This document shows, one piece after another, positions 39,318-49,162 of a stretch of DNA of 64,000 nt (its first letter is position 1; the number at the start of each line of letters is the position of its first letter). The stretch comes from Fibrobacter sp. UWB15 (GTDB lineage Bacteria; Fibrobacterota; Fibrobacteria; Fibrobacterales; Fibrobacteraceae): contig NZ_FXBA01000001.1 of the NCBI RefSeq assembly GCF_900177705.1, positions 186,001 to 250,000 on the forward strand. The letters are read 5' to 3'. The position numbers and the translations under genes are program-made. The notes beneath the pieces were generated by a model. The model ran no database searches. It saw nothing but the letters and a program-made list of their open reading frames with translations, and was not told the origin of the DNA.

Positions 39318-41111
39318 TTAATTCCCGTGGCTGCCTTCAATAATCCAATTACACAGCTCCTCGATACTTGCGTAGTCGGGGAGTGTTTTTATAAAGTTCG
39401 GCGATTTGCTGCGCTCGATGAACTTGCTCCAGGTCTGTTCGTTCTTGGCTTCGAGACCCAAGTGTTCTTCGATGGCGCCGCGCGTCCACACCCAAATGCC
39501 TTGGTTGCGGAGCTTGGCGTGAATGCTGCGGATGGGTTGCTGCGCTTCTTCCATTTCGGCCATCATGGCGTAGGCGGTAGAGGCGCTGATGTTGCTGTGC
39601 TTGTTCACGGGGAGCCCGTTTACCAGACGTAAATGATTGTGGAAGGCGAGTTCGCGGAACAGGTCGCGGCAATACTTGATGTCGGGATCGTTTGGCTCCA
39701 GGAATCCGTCGCGGGTTGCGGTGGTGAATGCATAGTCCAAATCTACGATTGCGCGCACGGGCATGTCCATGGCGTCGAGCACTTGCATGCTCTTGCGGGT
39801 GTTGCTCACGCCGCCCTGGCGAACCAGCGCGCACTTAATGAGGGCGAACGACTGCCCGGTAATGCGCTCGAAAAGTGCGGGGAGTACGCGCCATTCGGTT
39901 TTGCCTTCGGTCAAAAGTACATAGTCGGCAAACAGGAGCTCGTTGCTGTTACTGAGGCTGAACAGCATTTGCAGCTGGCTGGGGGCGTCTTGCACCACCT
40001 GGTGTACGGCGTCTTCCATTCGCTTGCGCATGTAGGTGCCGCGCTCCTTGTTCTTGCGGATGAGTAGCGAGGTGCTGACATCTTCGCTGGTGACCATTTG
40101 AGCGCTGTGGGTGGCGAATACCACCTGGTAGCCTTCGTTCGAAAGGTTCTTGAGGGCCACGCGCACGAGTTCTACGGCCTGCGGGTGCAGGTAAAGTTCC
40201 GGCGAATCGATAAGCAGCAGCGTGCGGCTAAGGTAATGGTTGTGATGGTGCTTTTTTACATCGGCCAGGTAACGCACCAGAGCCATCTGGATGGCTCGCT
40301 TGCTGCCTTCGCCCATGCGGCTGATGTCGCGTTCAAAGCCGTCGTCTTCGTCGATGACCTTGAGGCTTGCACTCTTGAGGAACGTTTCGAGGGTCGGCAT
40401 GGGAATGTCGAATTCCACTTTGACGCTTGGAAACAGCGGCGAAAGCTTTTCGTTGACTTCCCGGTCAAAGATCTTGATTTCTGCGGCGCGGTTTTCGCTT
40501 TCGGGCGAAAGCAGGTCGCTGAATTTGTTCAAAAGCGTATTGATTTCGTTGCCGAAACGGCGTTCGAGCGGCTTGAAAATTTCGTGCAGAAGCTTGGTGA
40601 ATGCTTGGTTTCCTTCGAAATCCCAAATGGCGATCGATTCGGGGAACATACGGTGATAGGCAAACTTGAACGCTTCATTGGGACGAATCCATTCGCGCTT
40701 GTCTCCCTTGCGGTGATTACTTGGCACGAATACGAAAAGTTCGAGGCTTTCCGGATTTTCGTTAGGGATGCGCTGCACTTTTTTGACGCGCAGGCGGCCG
40801 GGGCCTTGCGGCGTATTTTGTAAAAAAGGTCGCACTTCGGCGGCATATTCTTCGCCAAGGCGGTTGAGCACTTGCTCTGTAATGCCGTCGAAAACGCCGA
40901 TGACTTCTACGGGGCGGTTGGGGTCATCGAAGTACGAGATGTCCAACGAAAATTTGGACAAAAGCCAGCGAATGCCCATTAAAATGTTCGTTTTGCCGGC
41001 ATTATTGTAGCCGATAAGCGCGGTAAAGCTACTGAGCGGAAACGTCTGCCTCTGAATAGAACGCAGATTCGAAATAGTAATCTCGGATAATCTCAGTGCT
41101 TGTTGTGTCAT
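39318..41111 (-). CDS. OLD-family ATP-dependent nuclease (AAA ATPase plus Toprim)
   Basis: A 597-residue protein. The SMC/RecF-like ATPase half has Walker A GYNNAGKTN (about residue 34), signature-like RMGEGSKRAIQMALVRYLAD, Walker B LLLIDSPELYLHPQ and H-loop FATHSAQMV. The C-terminal half has a Toprim nuclease core with VLLTEGKTEW (catalytic glutamate) and AIVDLDYAF (aspartates). The architecture is a class 1 OLD protein. Some OLD nucleases act in phage defence (e.g. P2 Old), others in DNA repair. No helicase partner (GajB-like) is adjacent, so it acts alone or with unlinked partners. Confidence 0.85.
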   Translation of the reverse strand: MTQQALRLSEITISNLRSIQRQTFPLSSFTALIGYNNAGKTNILMGIRWLLSKFSLDISYFDDPNRPVEVIGVFDGITEQVLNRLGEEYAAEVRPFLQNTPQGPGRLRVKKVQRIPNENPESLELFVFVPSNHRKGDKREWIRPNEAFKFAYHRMFPESIAIWDFEGNQAFTKLLHEIFKPLERRFGNEINTLLNKFSDLLSPESENRAAEIKIFDREVNEKLSPLFPSVKVEFDIPMPTLETFLKSASLKVIDEDDGFERDISRMGEGSKRAIQMALVRYLADVKKHHHNHYLSRTLLLIDSPELYLHPQAVELVRVALKNLSNEGYQVVFATHSAQMVTSEDVSTSLLIRKNKERGTYMRKRMEDAVHQVVQDAPSQLQMLFSLSNSNELLFADYVLLTEGKTEWRVLPALFERITGQSFALIKCALVRQGGVSNTRKSMQVLDAMDMPVRAIVDLDYAFTTATRDGFLEPNDPDIKYCRDLFRELAFHNHLRLVNGLPVNKHSNISASTAYAMMAEMEEAQQPIRSIHAKLRNQGIWVWTRGAIEEHLGLEAKNEQTWSKFIERSKSPNFIKTLPDYASIEELCNWIIEGSHGN

Positions 41112-41216
41112 ACCCTGAATGTATATAAAAAGTGTGGGGTGTGAACACTAAAAAAGCCGTTTTTTTTACTTTTTGACAAGTTTTGCGCAGGTCTAGCGCG
41201 TGTAACTTTTGTATTT

Positions 41217-44030
41217 TTGTCCCGAATTTTGTTTATAGGTAGGTTTATTCTGCGCTTTCGCTGGCTGTTTCTATTTTCTGTGTTTGTAGGGCTTGCTCAG
41301 GCCCAGCTTTTGGACATGTCCGAAATGTCCGAAAGCTATATGGTCGAAAATAAGATCCATAAGGTCAAGGTCGAAGGAACCGTCCACATGGACGACCGCG
41401 CTGTCCTTAGCCGTATCGGTATTCGCGATGGTCAAAGCTATTCTCCGACAGCCCTGACTGAAAAGGTGCAGTCCTCGGTGACGTCCCTTTACAAGTCGGG
41501 TCTCTTTGACGATGTGACCGCCTGGATTGACTACGTGGACGATGGCACCGATGTCGACCTCATTTTCAAGATTAAGGAACTTCCGGCTTTGGATACTGCC
41601 GTGTTCGAAGGTTGCGACGAAGAACCCGAAGAAGATTTGAAGTTGAAGGTACGCTTGATTCCTGGCCAGGTTTACAGCAAGAGCCAACTGGAACGCGACC
41701 GTCAGGCTATTTTGGATTATTATCACGCCGAAGGTTACCTGCTTGCCGAAGTGGGTTACCGCGAAACTCCGGTGGACGAAAACAAGAATTTGGTGACCTT
41801 CATTGTCCGCGAAGGTGAAAAGGTCAAAGTACGTCAGTTTGATATTCAAGGAAACGACCATGTGCCTGCCGAAGACATCATGGAGCATATGGTCACGAAA
41901 CTGGACCAATGGTGGGGTGGCGGTGAATTCAAGGAAAACATCTTTGAAGCCGACCGTGACACGGTGTTGAATGCTATTCGCCATTTTGGCTACCTGGATG
42001 CCGAATTGACGGAATACAGCGCCGAATACCTGCCGGACTCCACCTGCCTGTTCTATATGGGGCGCATGGTGCCGATGGGTGAAAACCTGGAAGTCCTGTA
42101 CAAGCAAATGAACCTCGCTTTGGGGGATTCCGCAACGCCGCTTTACAAGATGGCGGGTAAGCCCACGATGCAGGTGACGCACTTCTTCCGTAAGCACCGC
42201 GAAGTGGGTGAAATGCCTTGGGTGACTAGACCTAAGGTCTTGGTCAAAACCGAAGAAGATGCCTGGAAGATGTTGAACGACATTATCCGTTACGAGTCGT
42301 CCCGTAAGGAATTCCTGGAAATCGTCGACGGTCGCAAGTGGAATAACCCGAAAATCAACGAACTTCGCAAAATTAAGAAACGCTCTACCTACGAAGAAAA
42401 GCTCATGGTCCGCTACATGATCGAAGACATGTTCCCGGCCCTCAACAAGTACGACAATATCAAGACCTCCAGCGCCATCTTGATTCATATTCACATGAAC
42501 GAAGGCCGCAGGTACTATATGGGCTCGCTGCACTTCTCGGGCAATGAAGTCCTGAACGACAAGATGCTTGCTTATGCTTACCGCTTGGATAGTGGCGAAG
42601 TCTTTGACCAATATAAGTACGAAGCCTCTCGCAAGGCTCTCCTGGATGCTTACCGCGAAGACGGTTACTTGTTCGCTCAGTACGAAGAAACCCGCACGTT
42701 TGAAAACGATTCTGTGGTGAACCTGTCTTACAAGATGACCGAAGGTCTGCCTGCCCAGATTCATAAGGTTCACATTCACGGCAATACCAAGACCAACGAA
42801 AAGGTGATTCGGCGCGAAGTCCGTCTGTATCCGGGCGATACTTACCGTCAATCCCTGTTGGAACGTAGCTTCCGTGAAATCATGCAGCTCAATTACTTCG
42901 ATATGGTTGTCCCCGACATCAAGGTGGTGGGCGAACAGGAAGTGGACCTTGACTTTACCGTGCAAGAAAAGGAAGCCGGTACCGGCCAGTTCAGCTTGGG
43001 CGTTTCTTATAGCGAAAGTGACGGTATCGTGGGTACGGCAAGCGTGTCTATCCCGAACTGCTGTATGGGTGACGGCCAGGCTGCATCGTTCAGTGTGGAA
43101 TATGGTGAAGACAAGAAGAGCGCTGCCATCAGCTTCCAGGAACCTTGGTTCATGGATAAGCCGATTACCTTGGGTGCAAGCCTCAGCTATTCTTGGTGGA
43201 ACATGTCCAAGTACGATGACCCCGACATTACCCGTTACGGTGGATCGGTTTACTTGGGTAAGCGTCTCAAGTGGCCCGATGACTACTTCTACGGTCAGAT
43301 CGGTTACAGTTGGCTTATGAACAAGCAGGGCCCGAACATTGATGACAGCTACGTGGTTTACACCGGTGTGGAATCGGCCTTGAACTTCCGCCTGTTGCGT
43401 GACGACAAGAACTTGCCGCAGTTCCCGACGGAAGGTTCTCGCTACGTGCTCGATATCCAGTGGGCAGACGACGTGCTGTTCAGTGATTTTAACTTCGTGA
43501 AGACGGAGCTTACCATTAAGTGGTGGTTCCCCTTGTTCCGCGACCGCTTGGCTATCGCTCTTACCAACCAGTACGGTGTGATTGTGGGCGATCAGTTGCA
43601 GTACCGCACGCTTTACACCATGGGTGGCGTGATGGGCTACGAAGGCATGATGCGTGGTTACAGCTCGGGCTCTATCGGTTACCGTCGCCTGGGCCGCAGC
43701 TACCAGTACACCGGTGCTGAACTCCAGCTCGGTCTCGTGCCGCAGACCTTCTATCTGTTGCCGTTCTTCTTTGATGCCGGTAACGTATTCGGTGAACGCT
43801 ATAACCCGCGTACCAAGGTTCCGAAGCCGAGCAGGAATCCGCTCAGCGAATGGGACCCGACAAGCCTCAAGAAAGACATTGGCTTTGGTTTCCGCGTAAT
43901 CGTGCCGATGCTCGGTATTATTGGATTCGACTTTGCTTGGCCGTTAGACGTGGGTGAAACCTATAGTGGCTTGCAACGTACCGAAGTGGGCGACATGCAG
44001 TTCAACTTTGTTATTGGCCAAGGTTTCTAA
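41217..44030 (+). CDS. bamA: outer-membrane protein assembly factor BamA
   Basis: BamA inserts beta-barrel proteins into the outer membrane. After a signal peptide (ending about AQA) come POTRA repeats: HKVKVEGTVHMDDRAV, DTAVFEGCDEEPEED, VRQFDIQGNDHVPAED, then GSLHFSGNEVLNDKM and IHKVHIHGNTKTNEK. The 16-strand barrel (about 590-937) ends in the C-terminal phenylalanine of FVIGQGF; the lid-lock VRGY-like motif is MMRGYSSGSIGYR. At 937 residues it is longer than E. coli BamA (810), mainly from an insertion of about 120 residues inside POTRA 3. The start is a TTG (41217 or 41229). It is followed by a Skp-like gene nine bases later. Confidence 0.9.
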   Translation: MSRILFIGRFILRFRWLFLFSVFVGLAQAQLLDMSEMSESYMVENKIHKVKVEGTVHMDDRAVLSRIGIRDGQSYSPTALTEKVQSSVTSLYKSGLFDDVTAWIDYVDDGTDVDLIFKIKELPALDTAVFEGCDEEPEEDLKLKVRLIPGQVYSKSQLERDRQAILDYYHAEGYLLAEVGYRETPVDENKNLVTFIVREGEKVKVRQFDIQGNDHVPAEDIMEHMVTKLDQWWGGGEFKENIFEADRDTVLNAIRHFGYLDAELTEYSAEYLPDSTCLFYMGRMVPMGENLEVLYKQMNLALGDSATPLYKMAGKPTMQVTHFFRKHREVGEMPWVTRPKVLVKTEEDAWKMLNDIIRYESSRKEFLEIVDGRKWNNPKINELRKIKKRSTYEEKLMVRYMIEDMFPALNKYDNIKTSSAILIHIHMNEGRRYYMGSLHFSGNEVLNDKMLAYAYRLDSGEVFDQYKYEASRKALLDAYREDGYLFAQYEETRTFENDSVVNLSYKMTEGLPAQIHKVHIHGNTKTNEKVIRREVRLYPGDTYRQSLLERSFREIMQLNYFDMVVPDIKVVGEQEVDLDFTVQEKEAGTGQFSLGVSYSESDGIVGTASVSIPNCCMGDGQAASFSVEYGEDKKSAAISFQEPWFMDKPITLGASLSYSWWNMSKYDDPDITRYGGSVYLGKRLKWPDDYFYGQIGYSWLMNKQGPNIDDSYVVYTGVESALNFRLLRDDKNLPQFPTEGSRYVLDIQWADDVLFSDFNFVKTELTIKWWFPLFRDRLAIALTNQYGVIVGDQLQYRTLYTMGGVMGYEGMMRGYSSGSIGYRRLGRSYQYTGAELQLGLVPQTFYLLPFFFDAGNVFGERYNPRTKVPKPSRNPLSEWDPTSLKKDIGFGFRVIVPMLGIIGFDFAWPLDVGETYSGLQRTEVGDMQFNFVIGQGF

Positions 44031-44039
44031 GGAGGCTCT

Positions 44040-44555
44040 ATGCTTAAGCGTCTGCTGATTGTTTTGGTTCTCGCGTTTGCGACCGTCTCGTTTGCTGAAG
44101 ACGGACTGCGCATTGCGCATGTGGATTCCAAGCTGATCTTTGACGGCTATAAGGGCACCAAGAAGGCCCAGGAAGAATATGACCGTCAAGTGGCAAAGTG
44201 GGAACAGCAGGGTAACTTGTTGCAGAAGGAACTTGCCGCCATCAAGGAAAAGCTTGACAAGCAGGTGTTGATGCTCAGCGACGAAAAGAAGCGCGAGCTC
44301 GAAGCCGAATACAACAAGAAAGATATGGAACTCAAGACCTTTATCGATCGCGTGTACGGCCGTAAGGGTGAACTGATTTCTGAAAATGAAAAGGTGAGTG
44401 GCCCGATCATTCAGCTGATCCGTAAGGCCATTAACGAAATTGCCCTGCAAGAAGGCTACGACATGGTGGTCGACCGTGCAACCGGCGCCGTGGTGTTCTG
44501 GAAAAAAGAGAACGACCTGACGCAGAAAGTGCTTGACTACCTGAACAACAGATAA
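44040..44555 (+). CDS. OmpH/Skp family periplasmic chaperone
   Basis: A 171-residue protein with a signal peptide (LLIVLVLAFATVSFA) and then ALRIAHVD-type start LRIAHVDSKLIFDGY. A long charged coiled coil (about 45-120) precedes a C-terminal strand (YDMVVDRATGAVVFWK). Skp forms a trimeric holder for unfolded outer-membrane proteins in the periplasm. Its position directly downstream of bamA, with AGGAGG before the ATG, fits that role; the bamA-skp order is widespread in Gram-negative bacteria. Confidence 0.9.
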   Translation: MLKRLLIVLVLAFATVSFAEDGLRIAHVDSKLIFDGYKGTKKAQEEYDRQVAKWEQQGNLLQKELAAIKEKLDKQVLMLSDEKKRELEAEYNKKDMELKTFIDRVYGRKGELISENEKVSGPIIQLIRKAINEIALQEGYDMVVDRATGAVVFWKKENDLTQKVLDYLNNR

Positions 44556-44582
44556 TTTCCGAAAAGTCCGAAAAATTTAAAA

Positions 44583-44609
44583 CCTCGCGATGAGCGAGGC
44601 TTTCTTTTG
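44583..44609 (+). terminator. terminator of bamA-skp
   Basis: CCTCGC-gatga-GCGAGG followed by CTTTCTTTT. Confidence 0.8.
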
Positions 44610-44627
44610 TGAATTATTTTCAGGAAT

Positions 44628-44664
44628 GTTCATCTCACATTTCACATTCCTCACTACACACTGA
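44628..44664. repeat. degenerate heptamer tract (CATCTCA/CATTTCA type)
   Basis: About five units of 7 bases (catctca, catttca, cattcct, cactaca, cactgac) end at the stop of the sugar-transferase gene. Reverse-complement relative of the 3011-3076 tract. Confidence 0.6.
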
Positions 44665-45837
44665 CTAGTACGCACCTTCGCCCTTGAATACAACCTTGAA
44701 GGTCTTGAGGATAAGCGAGACGTCGTCGCTGAGCTTGCCGTTGCGCTTGATGTAGTCGTTGTCGAGGCGCATCTGGCCTTCGAAGCTGATGTTGCTGCGG
44801 CCGCTGACTTGCCAGATGCAGGTGAGTCCCGGTGTCACGGACAGACGCATGCGGTGCCACGGTTCGTATTCCGCCACTTCGGACGGAATCGGCGGACGCG
44901 GCCCCACAATGGACATGTCGCCCTTGATGATATTGAAAAACTGCGGGAGTTCATCGAGGCTGAACTTGCGGAGCACATGACCGAACGGATAGATACGCGG
45001 GTCGTTCTTCATCTTGAACGTCTTGCCGCCCGTTTCGTTCTGGGCCATGAGTTCCTTTTTGCGTTCTTCGGCGTCCACGTACATGCTGCGGAACTTGTAC
45101 ATGGTGAATAGCTTGCCGTTCTTGCCTACGCGGGTCTGCTTGAAGATGATAGGACCCTTCGGGTCGCTGATCTTGACTGCGGCGGCACAGAAAAGCAGTA
45201 GCGGGGAACAAAGTACAATCGCGATGCTGGTGCAGGTCACGTCGACAATGCGCTTGACCATGTGGCGGTAGCGAATGGTGTGCGGGTGCTCCCAGATGTG
45301 GTCGAGGTTCAGGCGGCTAAGCGAGAAGAATCGGCCGTTTGCGCTGTTGAAGTCCTTGATTTTGTCTGCCAGTTCCAGGTTGTCCTTTTCCTGGTAGCCT
45401 GTGTAGAGGTAGGCTTCAAAAATCGGGCGCTTCGGGTTGATGCGAAGCGTCTGGATAAGGCCTGCGTCGTTCAGCTTGTGCAGAATCTCCTTGCGGATCG
45501 ATTCCAGCACCGAGAGGTCGGAATTCAGCAAGATGATGCCGAGACCGCTACCGTCAGAAAGGTAGCCTAGCACGTCGATAAAGCGCAGGTGCGAAAACAT
45601 GGTCAAAATGCTGATTCGCCAGGTGTTTTCGACCGTCTTGTTAGGGCTGCCCCAACCGAAGAAGTCGTACTGGTGCGAATACATCTTGATATACAGGAAC
45701 GGCTTGCGGGTGCGGTTCGCACGCATAAATTCTTCGTTCAAACGCGTTCTAAAGAGCTTTGCCGGGTAGACAATGTTCTTGAGCTTTTGTTCGTCGAGAA
45801 TTGAGCCGATTGCCGGATTGACGGATTCCTGTTCCAT
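44665..45837 (-). CDS. polyprenyl-phosphate sugar-1-phosphate transferase (exopolysaccharide initiation)
   Basis: A 390-residue protein whose C-terminal 190 residues are a bacterial sugar transferase domain. It has IFKQTRVGKNGKLFTMYKFRSM, KNDPRIYPFGHVLRKFSLDE (catalytic Asp-Glu), VGPRPPIPSEV and PGLTCIWQVSGRS. One hydrophobic helix (about 205-230) precedes it. The N-terminal 200 residues are a soluble region with a PilZ/GGDEF-like look but no motif I trust. It transfers a sugar phosphate to undecaprenyl phosphate at the inner membrane. I use ATG 45837 (MEQESVNPA); no ribosome-binding site is visible. Confidence 0.85.
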   Translation of the reverse strand: MEQESVNPAIGSILDEQKLKNIVYPAKLFRTRLNEEFMRANRTRKPFLYIKMYSHQYDFFGWGSPNKTVENTWRISILTMFSHLRFIDVLGYLSDGSGLGIILLNSDLSVLESIRKEILHKLNDAGLIQTLRINPKRPIFEAYLYTGYQEKDNLELADKIKDFNSANGRFFSLSRLNLDHIWEHPHTIRYRHMVKRIVDVTCTSIAIVLCSPLLLFCAAAVKISDPKGPIIFKQTRVGKNGKLFTMYKFRSMYVDAEERKKELMAQNETGGKTFKMKNDPRIYPFGHVLRKFSLDELPQFFNIIKGDMSIVGPRPPIPSEVAEYEPWHRMRLSVTPGLTCIWQVSGRSNISFEGQMRLDNDYIKRNGKLSDDVSLILKTFKVVFKGEGAY

Positions 45838-45926
45838 GGCGCTAAATATAGTTACTTGTAACTGCTTAGGCAAAGTTGAACTTTCAATTATTGTATCTTT
45901 CTAATCAGAATTAAAGAGGAGATTTT

Positions 45927-47768
45927 ATGAAATTCACGATTTCAATTTTTACGGGAGTTCTGTTTACAGCCTTGTCTGCAAATGCGGCGACTATTACTTC
46001 AAAAATGCCAACTTTGTCGGATGGTTGTTATCAAATTTCAGATGCCGCCGAACTTTATGGATTTGCAGACATTGTGAATGGTTCAGGTGAAGGTGATCCT
46101 CAAGGGAACGTGTGCGGAAAGCTGACTCAGGATATCGTGGTGAATGAATCGGTGTTAAATTCCGAAGGCGAATTGAATTCGCAAAAGGATTTTGTCCCGT
46201 GGGCTCCGATGAAGGATTTTTCGGGAAAGTTTGATGGGAACAACCATGTTATATATGGATTGTATTTTAATGGCAACGGTGACAAAAGTGCGGGCTTATT
46301 TGAAAATGCGTCAGGCTTTCAAATATTAAACCTCGGTCTTGAAGACTTTTATTTTGCGGGAAAAGAAAATGTGGGCGCCTTTGTTGGCTTTGTAAACGAT
46401 TATTCGGAAAACCAAATGGAAATAACGAATTCCTATGCCGCAGGCTTGGTTGAGGGTGAATCTGGCGTAGGAGGCTTTATTGGAAGCGCAACATGGCATA
46501 AGGGATCGCTGTATATATCGAACAGTTACAATCTGTCTATGGTAAATGGATTGCACAGTGTGGGGGGATTCATTGGGAGTAAATATGAAGACGATGTCTA
46601 TATAATAAGATCCTATAATTCAGGGGATGTTTCCGGTAAGAGTTCTGTTGGTGGATTTGTTGGTTGGGCGAGTAGAGGCAATCTCGAAATTGACCAAAGC
46701 TATAATGCCGGAAAAGTTGTCGGACAGATGTATGTTGGAGGCTTATTAGGCAAAGCGACTTCTTTCGAATACGCTCTTTTCAAAAATGTCTACAACAAGG
46801 GGGCCGTAGAAGGTGGCTCGAGTGTTGGTGGGCTTGTTGGTTATGGAGAAGCCGCAGACCTTATTGGTGGTGGCGTTGTTATTGCTAATGCGTATAATGC
46901 TGGACATGTTTCCTACGATCCAGATTCTTCACTAAAAGCAGGAACTATTCTCGGGTATGGATATGGTGACGGCGATATCAGATTTGAAAATTGTTTTTTT
47001 GTGGAGCAAGAGGATATTCTTGTTGCTAATGTGTCGGATACAACTAACAAGGTAATAGAAGATGTTCTAGGTGTTACCGAAGAACGTTTAATGGGTGGAG
47101 TTATTGCTGGTTATTTACGAGGCTGGATTGAAACTTACCGTAACGGTTCTTATGTGGAAAATGGCGCCGATGGTCTCGTATGGGCCGAAGACCCTGCTGG
47201 CACGCAGGTGCTCCCGCATTTTGATTGGAGTAACACGAAACACTATGTATTTTTCGTTTTAGATGAAGGCGGCAAAATCGAAAAAGGTCATGAGCTGAAG
47301 TATTATGAAGAAGGAGTGGAGACAGCGCTTCCTGATGCACAATTCGTGACTCGCGAAGGTTTCTATTTTGCGGGTTGGTATGATAACAGGCAATTTTTGG
47401 GGAATGCTGTCACTTCGGTGAGCCCCAAAGCGACTGGTACACAGATCTTTTATGCCAAGTGGACTACACCCCCGGTTTCTAGTTCTTCTGATGCGTCAAG
47501 TTCCTCTGAAACACCGAGCTCGAGTAGCGAACAGACTACGCCCTTTGAGCGAATGCCGTTGCCGCAGTTTAGTGTGAGCGTTGTAAATCGCACCTTGCAG
47601 GTGGCGGGAGCCCGTGCGGGCGACAGGTATGTATTGTTCGACATGCAGGGCAATGTAGTGCTCCGTGGAACCGCAAATAGTGCGAATTTCAGCATCGCGG
47701 TGCCTGTTTCGGGCCATTATGTGCTTCGAATCGGTTACGGAACCCGCAAGGTGACTGTGGGAAACTAG
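45927..47768 (+). CDS. secreted GLUG-repeat surface protein with InlB-type repeat and sorting module
   Basis: A 613-residue exported protein (signal peptide ending SANA). Residues about 70-340 hold GLUG-type repeats such as GVGGFIGSATWHKGSLYISN and SSVGGFVGWASRGNLEI, which build a beta-helix. Near 430-510 is an InlB B-repeat (REGFYFAGWYDNRQF ... FYAKWT). A serine-rich linker follows, then a C-terminal module (FSVSVVNRTLQVAGARAGD ... YVLRIGYGTRKVTVGN) shared with the pectate lyase at 14273. Probably a cell-surface adhesin or binding protein. AGAGGAG precedes the ATG. Confidence 0.85.
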   Translation: MKFTISIFTGVLFTALSANAATITSKMPTLSDGCYQISDAAELYGFADIVNGSGEGDPQGNVCGKLTQDIVVNESVLNSEGELNSQKDFVPWAPMKDFSGKFDGNNHVIYGLYFNGNGDKSAGLFENASGFQILNLGLEDFYFAGKENVGAFVGFVNDYSENQMEITNSYAAGLVEGESGVGGFIGSATWHKGSLYISNSYNLSMVNGLHSVGGFIGSKYEDDVYIIRSYNSGDVSGKSSVGGFVGWASRGNLEIDQSYNAGKVVGQMYVGGLLGKATSFEYALFKNVYNKGAVEGGSSVGGLVGYGEAADLIGGGVVIANAYNAGHVSYDPDSSLKAGTILGYGYGDGDIRFENCFFVEQEDILVANVSDTTNKVIEDVLGVTEERLMGGVIAGYLRGWIETYRNGSYVENGADGLVWAEDPAGTQVLPHFDWSNTKHYVFFVLDEGGKIEKGHELKYYEEGVETALPDAQFVTREGFYFAGWYDNRQFLGNAVTSVSPKATGTQIFYAKWTTPPVSSSSDASSSSETPSSSSEQTTPFERMPLPQFSVSVVNRTLQVAGARAGDRYVLFDMQGNVVLRGTANSANFSIAVPVSGHYVLRIGYGTRKVTVGN

Positions 47769-47817
47769 CACAAAATTCTATATTTGTGCGCGTAAAAATT
47801 TAAAATGGAGACGCCTT

Positions 47818-49107
47818 ATGTTGCGTATTGGTCTTATTGGTACTGGAACCGTCGGTGGCGGTGTTATCCAGATTCTGGAACAGAAGATTGCCGAATACAA
47901 GGAAAAGCTCGGTGTCGAACTTGAACTGGCATGCATCTGTGCCAAGTCCGAAGAAGAAGTTGCCCCGTACAAGGCAAAGGGCTACAAGGTGTCTACCAAC
48001 GCCGACGAAATGATTGCCGGTAATGATATCGATGTGCTTGTGGAACTTGCCGGCGGCTACAACATGCCGCGCAAGTGGATTCTCGCTGCCCTCGAAAGCG
48101 GCAAGCACGTGGTGACTGCCAACAAGGCTCTCCTCGCCAAGTACGGTCATGAAATTTTCCCGCTTGCTGCCAAGAACGGCCTGCATGTGCTGTTCGAAGC
48201 CGCGGTTGGCGGTGGCATTCCTATTATCCGTAGCCTGCAGGAAGGCCTGCTCGGCTCTACGGTGGAACACCTGAGCTGCATCATTAACGGTACCTGTAAC
48301 TACATCTTGAGCCGCATGGCCGACGAAGGTCTGGACTTTGACGTGGTGCTGAAGGATGCCCAGAAGCTCGGTTTTGCCGAAGCGGACCCGACCTTCGATA
48401 TCGAAGGTATCGACTCCGCCCACAAGACGGCCCTGCTCGCAAGCCTCTGCAGCGGCCACCGCGTGGACTTCGAAAAGATTCACGTGACGGGTATTTCAAA
48501 AATTACCGCCCAGGATATCGCTTTTGCCAAGGAACTTGGCTGCTGCGTGAAGCTCCTTGGCATTTACCACCGCGATGGTGACCGCGTGGACGCCCGCGTG
48601 CATCCGTGCTTCGTTTCTAACGAAAACTTGCTCTCTAACGTGAACGGTGTCATCAATGCCGTGTACCTCAAGTGCGACAACCTGGGCGAAACGGTTCAGA
48701 CTGGCGCTGGTGCAGGCCGCTTGCCGACCGCCTCTGCCGTGGTAGCCGACCTCGTTTCCCTGGCCCGCTCCGTGGACCAGGGTAAGCGTAAGGCACTCCC
48801 GATGGGCTGGTTCAACGTCGACAACTCTGCAACGCTCGTTCCTATTTCGGAAACTTCGGCCCGCTACTACCTGCGCTTCACCTCTCGTGACGCTTGCGGT
48901 GTGCTCGCCAAGATTACCAGCATTCTGGCCGAAAATAACATTTCCATTGAAACCATTATCCAGAAGAACGTGAAGGATCCGGGTAAGGTTTCTATCGTGG
49001 TGATCACCGAAAAGACTTTAGATTGCAAGACCTCGAAGGCTGTGGACGCCATTGACGCCCTGCCCGAAATCGTGGAAAAGAGCCAGGTAATTCGTTTCCT
49101 CGCCTAA
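47818..49107 (+). CDS. hom: homoserine dehydrogenase
   Basis: Hom reduces aspartate semialdehyde to homoserine for threonine and methionine synthesis. The NAD(P) motif is RIGLIGTGTVGGGVIQIL. Conserved blocks are VVTANKALLAKYG and EAAVGGGIPIIRSLQEGL, with the catalytic region NGTCNYILSRM and GFAEADPTFDIEGIDSAHK. The C-terminal ACT domain (about 350-429) suggests feedback control by threonine. The length of 429 is typical. GGAG lies eight bases before the ATG. Confidence 0.95.
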   Translation: MLRIGLIGTGTVGGGVIQILEQKIAEYKEKLGVELELACICAKSEEEVAPYKAKGYKVSTNADEMIAGNDIDVLVELAGGYNMPRKWILAALESGKHVVTANKALLAKYGHEIFPLAAKNGLHVLFEAAVGGGIPIIRSLQEGLLGSTVEHLSCIINGTCNYILSRMADEGLDFDVVLKDAQKLGFAEADPTFDIEGIDSAHKTALLASLCSGHRVDFEKIHVTGISKITAQDIAFAKELGCCVKLLGIYHRDGDRVDARVHPCFVSNENLLSNVNGVINAVYLKCDNLGETVQTGAGAGRLPTASAVVADLVSLARSVDQGKRKALPMGWFNVDNSATLVPISETSARYYLRFTSRDACGVLAKITSILAENNISIETIIQKNVKDPGKVSIVVITEKTLDCKTSKAVDAIDALPEIVEKSQVIRFLA

Positions 49108-49162
49108 AAACGGCGCAAAACGAAAAACCTGAAACTTTGCAATTTGGTAATTTAGGGCTGTT

